IMG/VR virus record: IMGVR_UViG_3300023174_000046 | Location: 124,001-188,000 of that record | From: a virus | Direction: 5' to 3' (one strand) | Length of the DNA stretch: 64,000 nucleotides | Part shown: in pieces, positions 18,752 to 28,022 of the stretch | Layout of the letters: the number at the start of each line of letters is the position of its first letter | Numbering within the stretch: the stretch's first letter is position 1 | Translations under genes and position numbers: made by a program | The notes under the pieces: generated by a model | Told to the model about the DNA's origin: nothing | What the model saw: only the letters and a program-made list of their open reading frames with translations | Databases searched by the model: none

Positions 18752-19450
18752 ATGGCAGATATAAGCATAGTCAAAATTAAGGTTCGTAGAGGCACAGACT
18801 CTGATAGAACGCGTGTAATTCTTGATGAAGGAGAGTTAGGATTTACAACGGACACACAGCGCCTTTATGTAGGTGATGGCAATACTCTTGGCGGTGTTAG
18901 TGTTGCAAATAAATTTCAAGGCAGAGGGTTGAGAGGATCATATGGTTCTGCTGTTGTTGGTGATACAGCTTATGATGTTTTACAGAATAATCTTTTCGCT
19001 TTAACAGCTGCTCCTGCTTCTCTTTCTGCAAATTGGACCAATTTAGGACCATTAGTTGATAATACTACACTTGAGTACAACACAACTTGTAAACTTGGCA
19101 TTATTGATCACGCTATTACACGCCAGCAGTTTAATGCAGCGGATATTGTTTATACAGGGTTGTCTGCAACAGGTGATAGCCAGATTACTCTGGATCTCGA
19201 TCAAAATACTTTAAAATTTAATGCTAATAAAGTTTATGTTGATACAACAGTTATTTCAGTTTCTTCTCTTAAGTCTACAGCGTTCGGGTTAAATGTAGGT
19301 AATCTAAGATTTGATGGTCTTTATGTTGTACAGGGTGCTTCTACACTTGCAACTGATCCCACATACATAACATTACCGGTCAAGTCATTGTTCATTCTCA
19401 ATGAACCATACCCATCAAACTTCTATTATCTAATGGTCAAGGCACCTTAA
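18752..19450 (+). CDS. Short tail-fibre protein with RRGT/GELG head motif
   Basis: A 232-residue protein. The start IVKIKVRRGTD.DRTRVILDEGELGFTTDT followed by RLYVGDGNTLGG is the common attachment motif of phage fibre and receptor-binding proteins, also seen in Mtd-like proteins. The next gene opens with the same motif, so they are paralogous at the N-terminus. The remaining 180 residues are beta-rich and unassigned. Role: trimeric fibre or adaptor at the tail tip. Confidence 0.65.
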   Translation: MADISIVKIKVRRGTDSDRTRVILDEGELGFTTDTQRLYVGDGNTLGGVSVANKFQGRGLRGSYGSAVVGDTAYDVLQNNLFALTAAPASLSANWTNLGPLVDNTTLEYNTTCKLGIIDHAITRQQFNAADIVYTGLSATGDSQITLDLDQNTLKFNANKVYVDTTVISVSSLKSTAFGLNVGNLRFDGLYVVQGASTLATDPTYITLPVKSLFILNEPYPSNFYYLMVKAP

Positions 19451-19451
19451 C

Positions 19452-19459
19452 ATTAAATA
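19452..19459 (+). promoter_or_regulatory. Late promoter ATTAAATA
   Basis: Exactly 5 nt before ATG 19465. Confidence 0.65.
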
Positions 19460-19464
19460 TTTTT

Positions 19465-21399
19465 ATGGCAGTATTTGAAGTAACAGATAAGACAATTCTC
19501 AAGATCCTTGTAAGACGAGGATTAGAAGAAGAGCGTCAAAACGTTCGCCTTGATGAAGGAGAGCTGGGATACACCATTGATTCTAAACGTGTATTTGTTG
19601 GTGATGGGCTAGGTGGCGGAGGCAACGTTGTTGGTAATTTATATCAAGGTGCATTCCCTGATGTAGATACTGTAATAGGTACAGTTGCAGGCTTACAGCC
19701 AGGCGATACTTTTTACGATACAACTGAATCAACACTGTATGCACTCGGTGAAGATGCTGTAACAAAATTTGATATTCACCCACGCTATGAAGATTTTGTT
19801 CTTGAAAAAACAACATCACCTACAGGAAGAGTAAGAATATCTGAAAGTGTTTACGGTAAAAGTGTTGTGGGTGTTACCAATTATCGCAAAGCATTTTTCT
19901 TTGATTATGCTTTGTATGAACCTTTTTACGGTACAAACAGAGTAGTAGAGTTAAACACAAACTATTGGGCTATAACTTCAAAATCTAATTTTGATCCTGC
20001 AAATAATGATGGTGTTTTTTACTTTGGTAATATTGGTAGCATTGTACCAGGTACTAAAAAATCTGATCTAGATTATAGAATCAATATCAATACTGCTGGT
20101 CTCAATAAGGGCGCGCTCATTGTTTACGGAACCGGCACCGATGTGTTTACAATTGGTAGCGGTGGTGAAATTGGCAACGCTCTTGGTGTTACTAGTATAA
20201 TTGGTGCTAGTGGTATTCAGTTTTTCCCTGGAGCAGACAATAAAAACGACCCCACAAAAAGTGCACTCTTTTTAAGTTCTTCTGGTACTGCATATTTTCA
20301 AAAGACAGGCGGTTCAGCATCGCAACCAGCTCTCTTAGTTGATGGGTTTAGCAGATTTACAAACAGTGTAATGATTGATACTAACTTATTGGTAGTAGGC
20401 AATCTAACAGCGCTGGGCGATTTCTCTGTTCTTGATACATTTGTTACAACATCATCTGCTTTGTCTGTTATTAATTCATCACCTAACACTGCCTTTACTG
20501 TAAAACAAGAAGCTAATAATGCTAATTACAATACTGCGCAGTTTATTAATAGCAATTTACCTGCAAATCGAGTATTGATCGACCGCTATTCAAATGCTGT
20601 TTTTGGTCAAGGCTATGGCACACAAAGTAGAGGTAGTCCCATTACAAATACCGCTGCAATGTCAACTGTACTTGTAGCAGGTGGCGTCTTTATTAGAGAC
20701 ATTTCAACTACTAATAATGGTGGTCTTGATGTTAGTGTGCGTGGCAATTCACAACTGCAATCTGGGTTCAATTTTATTGACGGCTCTAATAACGGTACTT
20801 TAATTTCAAAAAATAACGCTACAACAAATTATTACCCGACTGACATGGCATTGTTTGTGGATAGCGTAGCTCCTAACCAAGCTGGAGCCAAGATACTAAG
20901 TAACCCTGCCTATGGTGCAGCCTATCCAACTCTTGTTCTTGCGTCAAATCAAGCAGCTGGGAACGCTAGCCATTATTTGTTTAGTGGCAGGTATAATGGT
21001 TCTGGCGCTGCACCAAACAATGGCACCCAAACATCATTCATTGCTTCAGATGGCAGTTTTCAATTTAACGGAAACGGCACAGTGCTAGGCTATTTGAATG
21101 TAGGTGGCGACGTCACCGCGTTCTATAGCTCGGATGAGAGATTAAAGGATAACGTTCAAGTACTTGAATCACCTCTAGAAAAAATTGACAAGATTCGTGG
21201 TGTAAGTTTTGATTGGTCTAAAGAAGCTCAACATGAAGGTCATGATGTGGGTGTTATTGCACAAGAGATTGAAAAAGTTTTACCGGAGGTTGTAGTAACT
21301 CGTGAAAACGGCATGAAAGCTGTCAAGTATGAAAAGTTAGTACCCCTACTCATTGAAGGTATTAAAGAGTTACACAAATTAATTAAATGCCAGCAATAA
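19465..21399 (+). CDS. Tail fibre with C-terminal S74 intramolecular chaperone
   Basis: A 644-residue protein. The N-terminal motif ILVRRGLEEERQNVRLDEGE and FVGDGLGGGG matches the preceding fibre. A long beta-rich shaft follows. From about residue 555 the sequence SSDERLKDNV begins an endosialidase-type S74 chaperone, and RGVSFDW, HDVGVIAQEIEKVLPEVV and KYEKLVPLLIEGIKEL complete it. This domain trimerises the fibre and in characterised members cuts itself off just before the Ser of S-D-x-R-L-K; that Ser-Asp pair is present. Likely the mature host-binding fibre. The next gene begins 13 nt before its end. Confidence 0.85.
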   Translation: MAVFEVTDKTILKILVRRGLEEERQNVRLDEGELGYTIDSKRVFVGDGLGGGGNVVGNLYQGAFPDVDTVIGTVAGLQPGDTFYDTTESTLYALGEDAVTKFDIHPRYEDFVLEKTTSPTGRVRISESVYGKSVVGVTNYRKAFFFDYALYEPFYGTNRVVELNTNYWAITSKSNFDPANNDGVFYFGNIGSIVPGTKKSDLDYRININTAGLNKGALIVYGTGTDVFTIGSGGEIGNALGVTSIIGASGIQFFPGADNKNDPTKSALFLSSSGTAYFQKTGGSASQPALLVDGFSRFTNSVMIDTNLLVVGNLTALGDFSVLDTFVTTSSALSVINSSPNTAFTVKQEANNANYNTAQFINSNLPANRVLIDRYSNAVFGQGYGTQSRGSPITNTAAMSTVLVAGGVFIRDISTTNNGGLDVSVRGNSQLQSGFNFIDGSNNGTLISKNNATTNYYPTDMALFVDSVAPNQAGAKILSNPAYGAAYPTLVLASNQAAGNASHYLFSGRYNGSGAAPNNGTQTSFIASDGSFQFNGNGTVLGYLNVGGDVTAFYSSDERLKDNVQVLESPLEKIDKIRGVSFDWSKEAQHEGHDVGVIAQEIEKVLPEVVVTRENGMKAVKYEKLVPLLIEGIKELHKLIKCQQ

Positions 21400-22058
21400 C
21401 CACGTCACCTTCAGCGCAACTAGCGATGTCTACTATTAGACAGTTCTTACAAAATGCAGGCAACGGGTCTGTTCCTTCTACTACAAACCTATCTTTATCT
21501 AATTTAGAATTCAGATACATGGGCAACAATACCACTGGAACAGGTGCTATTGTAACAACTGCAAAAGTTTGCATGTGGCGTCAACAAGAAACTTTTAACC
21601 TTGGCCCGATTCCACCAGGCCCAGGGCTTAATCCTGATCCAACGGCATATACACCCGGCAGTACAAATAAACCATGGGATTACTATGGTGGTACAGGTGT
21701 GCCGTGGAGACCTTCAAGGTTCTCAGAGTTTCAACAAGCATATTACAATCCACCTTCAGGTGTTGGTTATGGTGTTGCAACTGGAGCTACAAATTCTACA
21801 GGTATTATACGATTTGATTTTGCTGGTGGTTCGCGAGCTGCTCTAGGAACTGGTTCGTATTACTTGTATATATACAATGGAGGCGGACTCGGTGTTACTG
21901 TACCTGGTTGGTATTCAACAGCCGGTACAAGAATTGATTTTGGTACTGGCACAAGTGCTTTTGCACAAGCATATGTAGTTGACGATAAGTTCTGCGGCGG
22001 ACAGATGGTACTTGCATCTTCCGAAATTACAACTACTGGCTCTGCATCATACCCATAA
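21387..22058 (+). CDS. Putative fibre-tip or adhesin protein
   Basis: A 223-residue protein starting inside the S74 chaperone gene. It is rich in Gly, Pro, Ser and aromatic residues (GPIPPGPGLNPDP, KPWDYYGGTGVPW, GSYYLYIYNGGG), a composition typical of fibre tips and distal adhesins. The position straight after a self-cleaving fibre fits a receptor-binding or adhesin subunit. No family is recognised and no template/variable repeat pair or reverse transcriptase is nearby. Confidence 0.5.
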   Translation: MPAITTSPSAQLAMSTIRQFLQNAGNGSVPSTTNLSLSNLEFRYMGNNTTGTGAIVTTAKVCMWRQQETFNLGPIPPGPGLNPDPTAYTPGSTNKPWDYYGGTGVPWRPSRFSEFQQAYYNPPSGVGYGVATGATNSTGIIRFDFAGGSRAALGTGSYYLYIYNGGGLGVTVPGWYSTAGTRIDFGTGTSAFAQAYVVDDKFCGGQMVLASSEITTTGSASYP

Positions 22059-22060
22059 TA

Positions 22061-22088
22061 TTGATTTTTTTGTTTGCATTTGTAAATT
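22061..22088 (+). promoter_or_regulatory. Weak sigma70-like promoter
   Basis: TTGATT, 16 nt spacer, TAAATT, then 6 nt to ATG 22095. The -10 is poor, but the spacing matches the other promoters here. Confidence 0.35.
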
Positions 22089-22094
22089 ATAATA

Positions 22095-23399
22095 ATGATT
22101 ACTGAATTAGATAAGCATTTAAATGCTTCACTGTTGCTAATTAAAGACGAATCATCATGCTCGCCCTTTATTCTCGCTACCCGCAATAAAACAATTGCCG
22201 AATTTTTAAATACCCCGTACAATGAAAAGAAATTAAATTCATTTGATGAGCATCAAAAAACAAATTATAGTCAGTTTTATAATGTTATAACAAATAAAAT
22301 CGAAAATGTAGATCCAAATTCAATCACATTTCGTCATCATATTGGCATACCCATGTCATTTTCACCATCCTTTTTAGTTTCAGAGTTTTTAGATACAGAT
22401 GACAGAAATACCGCTTTTACAGTATATTTTGAAAATATGAAACCGCTTTTTCAAAAAATTAAAGAATTTAAAGAGTTAGGTATTGATGATTTCGGGCAAG
22501 TACCATCTTTAAATAACACTGTTTTCAATTTAAACAAAAAACTCCACGATCTTAATATCATTATTCCAGAAAATAACATTTACGGGTTCATGTCGTTTAT
22601 TGCTGCAAGCAATACATTAACACAAACGTTCATACGTAACTACGAAACACTTGACTACTTGCCTAGTGTAGAGTATGTATTTAAAGATCAAAATTTTTCT
22701 CTTGAGGTGACTACTTTTTCTGAATTCTGTGATAAAATTAATGACTCTGCTTTTATTGAAAAAATTAAAGACGTGTATATTTCATTTATTAACAAATATC
22801 GTAGCGAATACATTCTTAAAATTGAAAACGACTTGAACAATATACAACAAATTGTTGATAATACTGATCTGAATAACACAATTAATATTACTGATCTTAA
22901 GTCACAGCTTTTATTACAATTGCAACAGCTTAAAGAGCTCAATATAGAGGAAGATCTAAAAGATATTGACTCACCTTACATTGTTTACAAATATTGGCCT
23001 TTCAATACATTGCCACCTGAAGAACTTGGATTGAGTCTCCCTGCATTTGATAAAAAAGATATCACTCTTGTTAGAACACTACTCAAATTTACAGATATTG
23101 ATCATATAACTAACATTCTTATCAACCCTTCTTTCTACCTCGATGAACTCAAAACAATAAGAGAAAAGCAAATCTTAACATATAGAGACAATTTTACAGA
23201 AGAAATTAAAAAAGATATTGACAACACAACAGATGAGGATGAAGCAACAGATTTAAGAGATATCATTGCGCTGCTCAAGGACGATAACAAGCTTTACAAG
23301 GAAGAACTCGAGAAAAAGAATAATATTTACGAACTTTTAGAATACTGGCCGACTATGCTTTATCCTGCACCAGATTTTGTTTACAATTATGACAAATAA
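22095..23399 (+). CDS. Unknown protein with helical, Asp/Glu/Lys-rich C-terminus
   Basis: A 434-residue protein that I do not recognise. Two thirds in, stretches such as ENDLNNIQQIVDN and LQLQQLKELNIEEDLKDI suggest coiled coil, and the end (EEIKKDIDNTTDEDEATDL) is highly charged. The repeated phrase YKYWPFNTLPPEELG / LEYWPTMLYPAPD suggests two similar short units. It opens the second sugar block but shows no transferase motif. It may be a structural or scaffold protein. Confidence 0.45.
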   Translation: MITELDKHLNASLLLIKDESSCSPFILATRNKTIAEFLNTPYNEKKLNSFDEHQKTNYSQFYNVITNKIENVDPNSITFRHHIGIPMSFSPSFLVSEFLDTDDRNTAFTVYFENMKPLFQKIKEFKELGIDDFGQVPSLNNTVFNLNKKLHDLNIIIPENNIYGFMSFIAASNTLTQTFIRNYETLDYLPSVEYVFKDQNFSLEVTTFSEFCDKINDSAFIEKIKDVYISFINKYRSEYILKIENDLNNIQQIVDNTDLNNTINITDLKSQLLLQLQQLKELNIEEDLKDIDSPYIVYKYWPFNTLPPEELGLSLPAFDKKDITLVRTLLKFTDIDHITNILINPSFYLDELKTIREKQILTYRDNFTEEIKKDIDNTTDEDEATDLRDIIALLKDDNKLYKEELEKKNNIYELLEYWPTMLYPAPDFVYNYDK

Positions 23400-23401
23400 G
23401 C

Positions 23402-24160
23402 ATGTATACAGACATTCAATTAGTATCTACGCTTAATAAAAAATATCTACCTGGCGCGCGAGCCTTTTTACGAAGTCTAGTCAAGCATAATAAAATTAAT
23501 TATCTTTATAATTTTTTTATTTTTGAAGAAATTAGCAGTTCAGACAAAGAGTCTCTCCAATGCATTTATCCTTCCGTAAATTTTATTGAAATAGATACAG
23601 AAGACTACTCTTACTATAATACTAATGATGTTTTTCGAAATTGGGGGTTCAATTGTTTTAATAGATTTGAGATTTTTACTTTAAAGTGTAAAAAATTGAT
23701 TTTTTTTGATTTAGATATGATTGTATTAGATTCATTAGAAGATATATTTACTAGTGATGTACGCTTTGGTTCTGTCGAAATAGAACCTTTCGGTAGACTA
23801 GATCACCCAACAAAAAGAATGTTTGATGGTGGTTTAATGGTAATCTCAGAAGAGTTTTTAACTCATAAGACAAAAAATAAGTTAATTGAAATATCTAAAC
23901 TGAAAAAATGGTCTAGTGATGAGCCAGTTTTAAATTTATTTTTTGAAAATGATGTTACTTTTTTACCTAAAAAATACAATATATTAAGCTACGAATATAA
24001 CAAACACAAGAATAATTGTAGCGTTTTGCAATATGTCGGTACTAAAAAACCATGGGCAGGTAAAACTATCGAAAGCAATTTTGATAATTATGTAATTAAA
24101 AGAAATAAAATTACAGATCTTATGAAGATACAACACATTTTTAATCAATATGCAAATTAA
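23402..24160 (+). CDS. GT8-like glycosyltransferase
   Basis: A 252-residue GT-A enzyme. LVSTLNKKYLPGARAFLRSL at the start, FDLDMIVLDSL near residue 103 (the DxD metal site) and MFDGGLMVIS, equivalent to the family N-x-G-x-x motif, point to GT8 (glycogenin/galactosyltransferase type). The DxD binds Mn and the UDP-sugar in this family. The next gene starts 11 nt before its end, so it is part of a tightly packed operon of transferases. Confidence 0.75.
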   Translation: MYTDIQLVSTLNKKYLPGARAFLRSLVKHNKINYLYNFFIFEEISSSDKESLQCIYPSVNFIEIDTEDYSYYNTNDVFRNWGFNCFNRFEIFTLKCKKLIFFDLDMIVLDSLEDIFTSDVRFGSVEIEPFGRLDHPTKRMFDGGLMVISEEFLTHKTKNKLIEISKLKKWSSDEPVLNLFFENDVTFLPKKYNILSYEYNKHKNNCSVLQYVGTKKPWAGKTIESNFDNYVIKRNKITDLMKIQHIFNQYAN

Positions 24161-24893
24161 TTCATTCTATTTTGGTAAAAAATTAAATCTTATGGAACAA
24201 CTCACTATAGTGAGCTTTCTTAATCAGGGGCATAGCTTTAAGCTATATACATATGATAATAATATTTGTGATATCAAACATAATAGTTTTAATATCATTG
24301 ATGCAAATGAAATTTTAGATAAAAAGTACTTCTTTACATATGACGGCAAGGGTGATTGTCCCGCTAATAGCGTTGGTGGTTTTTCAGATATTTTTAGATT
24401 TTCTATTTTAGAAAAAAATCAAGGCTGGTATGTAGATATGGATGTGACTTGTTTGAAAGACTTCAATCATTTAGATCAATTACCATGTGTATTTCGGCCA
24501 AATAAAAATTATGGAGCTGTCGCAAACATTATTAAATGCGAGAACAAGCAGTTAATTAGTGAAATACTAGCCCAGTATAAAGAATGTATAACTCCAATGA
24601 ATAACGAATGGGTTAAACCTCTTAATATTTTTTATGAACTAATTAAAAACCATAATCTAGAAAATTATATAATTGATAAAAAAATATTTGGTGATGATAA
24701 TGCATCGGACCTACTCAACTTTATTAATAAAAATATTTACGAACTTAATAATGTACCTGAATACGCTATACACTGGTGCAATACTGCATGCACAACTGCA
24801 TCTTGGAATAAGCGGCTAAAAATAGACTGGAATAATCCAAGACCTGCGTCCCTGTACTATTGTTTACTTAAAAAGAACGGCTTAATTAATTAG
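24150..24893 (+). CDS. GT32-like glycosyltransferase
   Basis: A 247-residue protein. The segment GGFSDIFRFSILEKNQGWYVDMDVTCL (cited in part: SDIFRFSIL and GWYVDMDV, DxD near residue 96) is the core of GT32 and OCH1/TcdB-like transferases. The C-terminus keeps IHWCNTACTTASW, the place where members of the family have a His-W segment. Characterised members transfer mannose, GalNAc or glucose. It overlaps the preceding GT8 gene. Confidence 0.75.
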   Translation: MQINSFYFGKKLNLMEQLTIVSFLNQGHSFKLYTYDNNICDIKHNSFNIIDANEILDKKYFFTYDGKGDCPANSVGGFSDIFRFSILEKNQGWYVDMDVTCLKDFNHLDQLPCVFRPNKNYGAVANIIKCENKQLISEILAQYKECITPMNNEWVKPLNIFYELIKNHNLENYIIDKKIFGDDNASDLLNFINKNIYELNNVPEYAIHWCNTACTTASWNKRLKIDWNNPRPASLYYCLLKKNGLIN

Positions 24894-24895
24894 TT

Positions 24896-25639
24896 ATGAT
24901 ATCGATAGCTTGTGTTTCTGATTCTGGTTATTTACGCTACGCAAAAGCTATGTTTAAATCTTTTAATTACAAACATCAAAAATTACAGAAACATATGCTA
25001 TATGTAGGTAATAAACAAGAGTATGTAAACGAAGCAATTAATATGCATTACGATGGTACACAGCTTTCTGATGTGAAAGATATAATTAAAGATACGAATA
25101 CCGAAGATAATGAGTACAAGCAGTACTTTACAAATAGTACTTTTTTATCAGAAAAAAACTGCTACTGTAATAATCAGAGATTCAAATTCATAAGCAATTT
25201 ATTAGAAGCAAATACAAGAAATTTAATTTTTACAGATGCAGATATGCTATGCAACCGCAATGTAGATTTTTTAAAAGCCATTTCATACAAAAGAGATATT
25301 TGCTTACAACCATATTTTGAAGATAAAAAATATTACAGGACAAATTTTTGCTATATTAATAATACACCTGCGACGAGAGACTTTTTTAAGATGGTTTCTG
25401 TAGGTATAGAGAAAGATTTTGGTCTATTAAAATGGGGTCATACAAAATATTTTACTGAATTAATAAAGCAATCAAATTTAAAGGTATTAGACCTGCCAGA
25501 AAATTTTATTGATACTAATTATAGTGCTGATAGTTATATCTGGTCAGGAGAAAGTTTTAGAAAAGATAAAAATATGGTAAACCTATCAACTAAAAATTTT
25601 AATTATATTAACAAATATGAAAGTTATTATGAATCATGA
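24896..25639 (+). CDS. GT-A glycosyltransferase with DADM motif
   Basis: A 247-residue protein. ISIACVSDSGYLRYAKAMFKSF at the start and LIFTDADMLCNRNVDFL near residue 112 mark a nucleotide-sugar GT-A fold with DxD; CYINNTPATRDFF follows. It resembles GT8/GT77-type enzymes in layout. The end overlaps the radical SAM gene by 23 nt. Donor and acceptor are unknown. Confidence 0.65.
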   Translation: MISIACVSDSGYLRYAKAMFKSFNYKHQKLQKHMLYVGNKQEYVNEAINMHYDGTQLSDVKDIIKDTNTEDNEYKQYFTNSTFLSEKNCYCNNQRFKFISNLLEANTRNLIFTDADMLCNRNVDFLKAISYKRDICLQPYFEDKKYYRTNFCYINNTPATRDFFKMVSVGIEKDFGLLKWGHTKYFTELIKQSNLKVLDLPENFIDTNYSADSYIWSGESFRKDKNMVNLSTKNFNYINKYESYYES

Positions 25640-26453
25640 ATTAATAATGGAGGTGAGCTTATATGTAGGGTGTAGTGTTAATTGCAGTTATTGTCCACAG
25701 TTTAGCTTGTTTAAACTATCAAAAAAGCGTAAAATGGGTATTGATGATTATAAAATTCTTTTAGATAAAATTCCTTGCACAACACATATAGGGTTTATTG
25801 GTATGAGTGAACCACTACTCTACAAAGAGTTTGATAAAATTATACAGTATACGCTCCACAAAAAACATAAAATGATATGCTTTACAACCTTACCCGAGAA
25901 GATACAAGCCAATGCTGATATATTTCTCAATAAAAATCTTTGGTATAGAAGATCGGTGCATATTAAAGATGAGAACATGTTGGATAAGACTATTACACAT
26001 CAGTATCTTAATAATTTAGAAAAATACTTTGATCAAATTGATATTAACGATATGAGCAAACAAAACTCCATCACAATATTATCAGATAATATAGATTCAC
26101 AAATTGAAAATTTAATATCAAAATACAACTTACAAGAATACGTCTTTAGAACACAACCTTTTAAACGCATAAGAGCTCCTATCACCTATAAAACACCTGT
26201 AATACCGTCAAAATTATCAGGCAAAATTTATTGTTCTCAGGGTCACGATAAAATACAACACTTATTGCCCGACGGTGATGTTGTGCTGTGTTGTATGGAT
26301 GTTGAAAAGATGCATGTTCTTGGCAACCTCTTTAAAAACTCCTACCAAGACCTATATAATTCAAAGGAATATAAGGAAATACAGCAAGGCTATGAAGATG
26401 ATAGAGTTAAAACTATATGCAGATCATGTATTTTTGCAAAAAACGTAATATGA
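25617..26453 (+). CDS. Radical SAM/SPASM enzyme
   Basis: A 278-residue protein. C19-x3-C23-x2-C26 (CSVNCSYC) is the classic site for the 4Fe-4S cluster that cleaves SAM. The C-terminal part has IYCSQGHDK, LLPDGDVVLCCMD, VLGNL and ICRSCIF, a SPASM-type second cluster region. SPASM enzymes modify peptides or act as sugar/aminoglycoside dehydrogenases or epimerases. Among glycosyltransferases the sugar role is more likely (inference). Internal ATGs at 25629 and 25647 are alternative starts. The next gene overlaps it in the form ATGA. Confidence 0.8.
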   Translation: MKVIMNHELIMEVSLYVGCSVNCSYCPQFSLFKLSKKRKMGIDDYKILLDKIPCTTHIGFIGMSEPLLYKEFDKIIQYTLHKKHKMICFTTLPEKIQANADIFLNKNLWYRRSVHIKDENMLDKTITHQYLNNLEKYFDQIDINDMSKQNSITILSDNIDSQIENLISKYNLQEYVFRTQPFKRIRAPITYKTPVIPSKLSGKIYCSQGHDKIQHLLPDGDVVLCCMDVEKMHVLGNLFKNSYQDLYNSKEYKEIQQGYEDDRVKTICRSCIFAKNVI

Positions 26454-27241
26454 AGATTTGTTTTTCATACAGTGTTGATGAGAACTACTATTCATACGTT
26501 AAAAATAGTATTAATTCGCTTACCAAAAATGCTCCAAACGTATATGCAAATATTGATCTTGTTGATTTCTACCAAACATATATTAATTTTGTCGACAGCA
26601 ATAAGATAAAATTCAATTACATTTTTCCTAAAGTACCGGCTAACAAAATTACTATTAAAAATAAAGGTTGTGAAGCATTAACAGAGAGAATAGTCAGTCT
26701 CACAGGTGCATATGCAAATCTACGCAAAGTTTACAACATTTATAGCCTACTATTAACTAATGAGTATGATTACGTGGTTAATATGGATGCAGATAATTTA
26801 ATTCTCAAGAATGTAGAGGACTATATCTCCAGATTACCACAAGGTTTCGATATTCACATCAAATATAATGAAGGTAAACTAGAAGGTGATGAGCTAGTAA
26901 GAAGAAAGGATAATTTTAAACATTTTAACGCAGTAGGGGTTGAATTAATCGACAAGCATTTCCGGGAAGGATGCATGGTAGTTAGCAATACTGAGAACTC
27001 ACGTAAATTTTTTAAGCTAGTGGCAGAGAATATCTTATCAAAAATTGTATGGTACGGTGATTCATACTGGATAACATATGCTTATTCTTTAATGAAAGAC
27101 GAAATTAAAATAAATCGTCTCCCTGAGGATTTTGTAATTTATGATCTCAATGAAACCAACATTGATACTGCATATGTTTGTAGTGGTTATGGCATGAATA
27201 AACATAGTAATTTATATAAACAGTTAATAGTTGATGAATAA
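26450..27241 (+). CDS. GT-A glycosyltransferase with DADN motif
   Basis: A 263-residue protein when started at ATG 26450, which overlaps the radical SAM stop as ATGA; an in-frame ATG at 26417 lies deep in that gene and is less likely. KICFSYSVDENYYSYVKNSI at the start, YVVNMDADNLIL near residue 112 (DxD), then FREGCMVVSN and WYGDSYWITYAYS fit the GT8-like GT-A layout. The third such enzyme in this operon. Confidence 0.65.
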   Translation: MKICFSYSVDENYYSYVKNSINSLTKNAPNVYANIDLVDFYQTYINFVDSNKIKFNYIFPKVPANKITIKNKGCEALTERIVSLTGAYANLRKVYNIYSLLLTNEYDYVVNMDADNLILKNVEDYISRLPQGFDIHIKYNEGKLEGDELVRRKDNFKHFNAVGVELIDKHFREGCMVVSNTENSRKFFKLVAENILSKIVWYGDSYWITYAYSLMKDEIKINRLPEDFVIYDLNETNIDTAYVCSGYGMNKHSNLYKQLIVDE

Positions 27242-27992
27242 ATTTTTAAATTTATACAATAGCTATATTAAGCTATCTAACACACATCAGTTTGAAAAAA
27301 ATAATACTAAGTTTATAGGTATGTTCGGTAAAACATATGAAAACGGCAAAATAATCACAACAAAATTATACTTTAATATAGAAAAGTCTATTAACTGTGA
27401 CTCCTTTCCGTATCAAAATAAAATTAACCTATATAAAAAATACGAACCCTTTGTAGATTATACACGCACTTTCAGCAACTGTATTGCAGTTAAAAAAGAT
27501 TTAACAAAAAATAATTTTACCGAATACTTTCATCTTAAATTTAACAACCAGTTCAAGTTTGAAGAGCTTGATACTTTTCATGGTATTAATTTAAATGATT
27601 ACAAAAAAGGTATATCTGTAGAATTCAATAAAACAAAAGAAGACATAAAACGATATTATTATATAAGTGACATTTTCGATATACAGACAATTTTCAATCA
27701 ATTTAATATTAAAGAGAATGCATCTGCATTAAAATATATCGAGTTTACATACAATCCAACTAAGAGCATTTTTATATATAACGATACAGAAAAGCTTTTA
27801 ACGGGCATAACACATAACTGCCCTGGTGATATTGTACTTGATGTGCATGCCATGACTGACAGCTACGGGCTTAAGCCATGTTTATTCGGAAAATACTATG
27901 GTACACCAAAATATACAGTATATTGGGATCTAAATTTTAACAATTTTAATTTGGGTAGCGACTTATTTAAATATATTACTGAGCAAAGTTGA
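27234..27992 (+). CDS. Unknown protein in the sugar operon
   Basis: A 252-residue protein that I do not recognise; ATG 27234 overlaps the previous stop. It is rich in Asn, Lys, Tyr and Phe, with alternating strands such as LKYIEFTYNPTKSIFIYND, and a C-terminal GDIVLDVHAMTDSYG and TPKYTVYWDLNF. The repeated strand pattern might suit a beta-barrel enzyme, but no catalytic motif is clear. A promoter for the next gene overlaps its last codons. Confidence 0.45.
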   Translation: MNKFLNLYNSYIKLSNTHQFEKNNTKFIGMFGKTYENGKIITTKLYFNIEKSINCDSFPYQNKINLYKKYEPFVDYTRTFSNCIAVKKDLTKNNFTEYFHLKFNNQFKFEELDTFHGINLNDYKKGISVEFNKTKEDIKRYYYISDIFDIQTIFNQFNIKENASALKYIEFTYNPTKSIFIYNDTEKLLTGITHNCPGDIVLDVHAMTDSYGLKPCLFGKYYGTPKYTVYWDLNFNNFNLGSDLFKYITEQS

Positions 27993-28016
27993 TATTATAA
28001 GTAGTTATTGTAGTAT
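27989..28016 (+). promoter_or_regulatory. Sigma70-like promoter of the amidinotransferase operon
   Basis: TTGATA, 16 nt spacer, TAGTAT, then 6 nt to ATG 28023. It could drive the whole modifying-enzyme cassette. Confidence 0.5.
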
Positions 28017-28022
28017 AAACTT

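Noticed and set aside
18752-22058. Diversity-generating retroelement at the fibre genes
   Set aside because: No reverse transcriptase and no template/variable repeat pair with adenine-biased differences were seen in the window.
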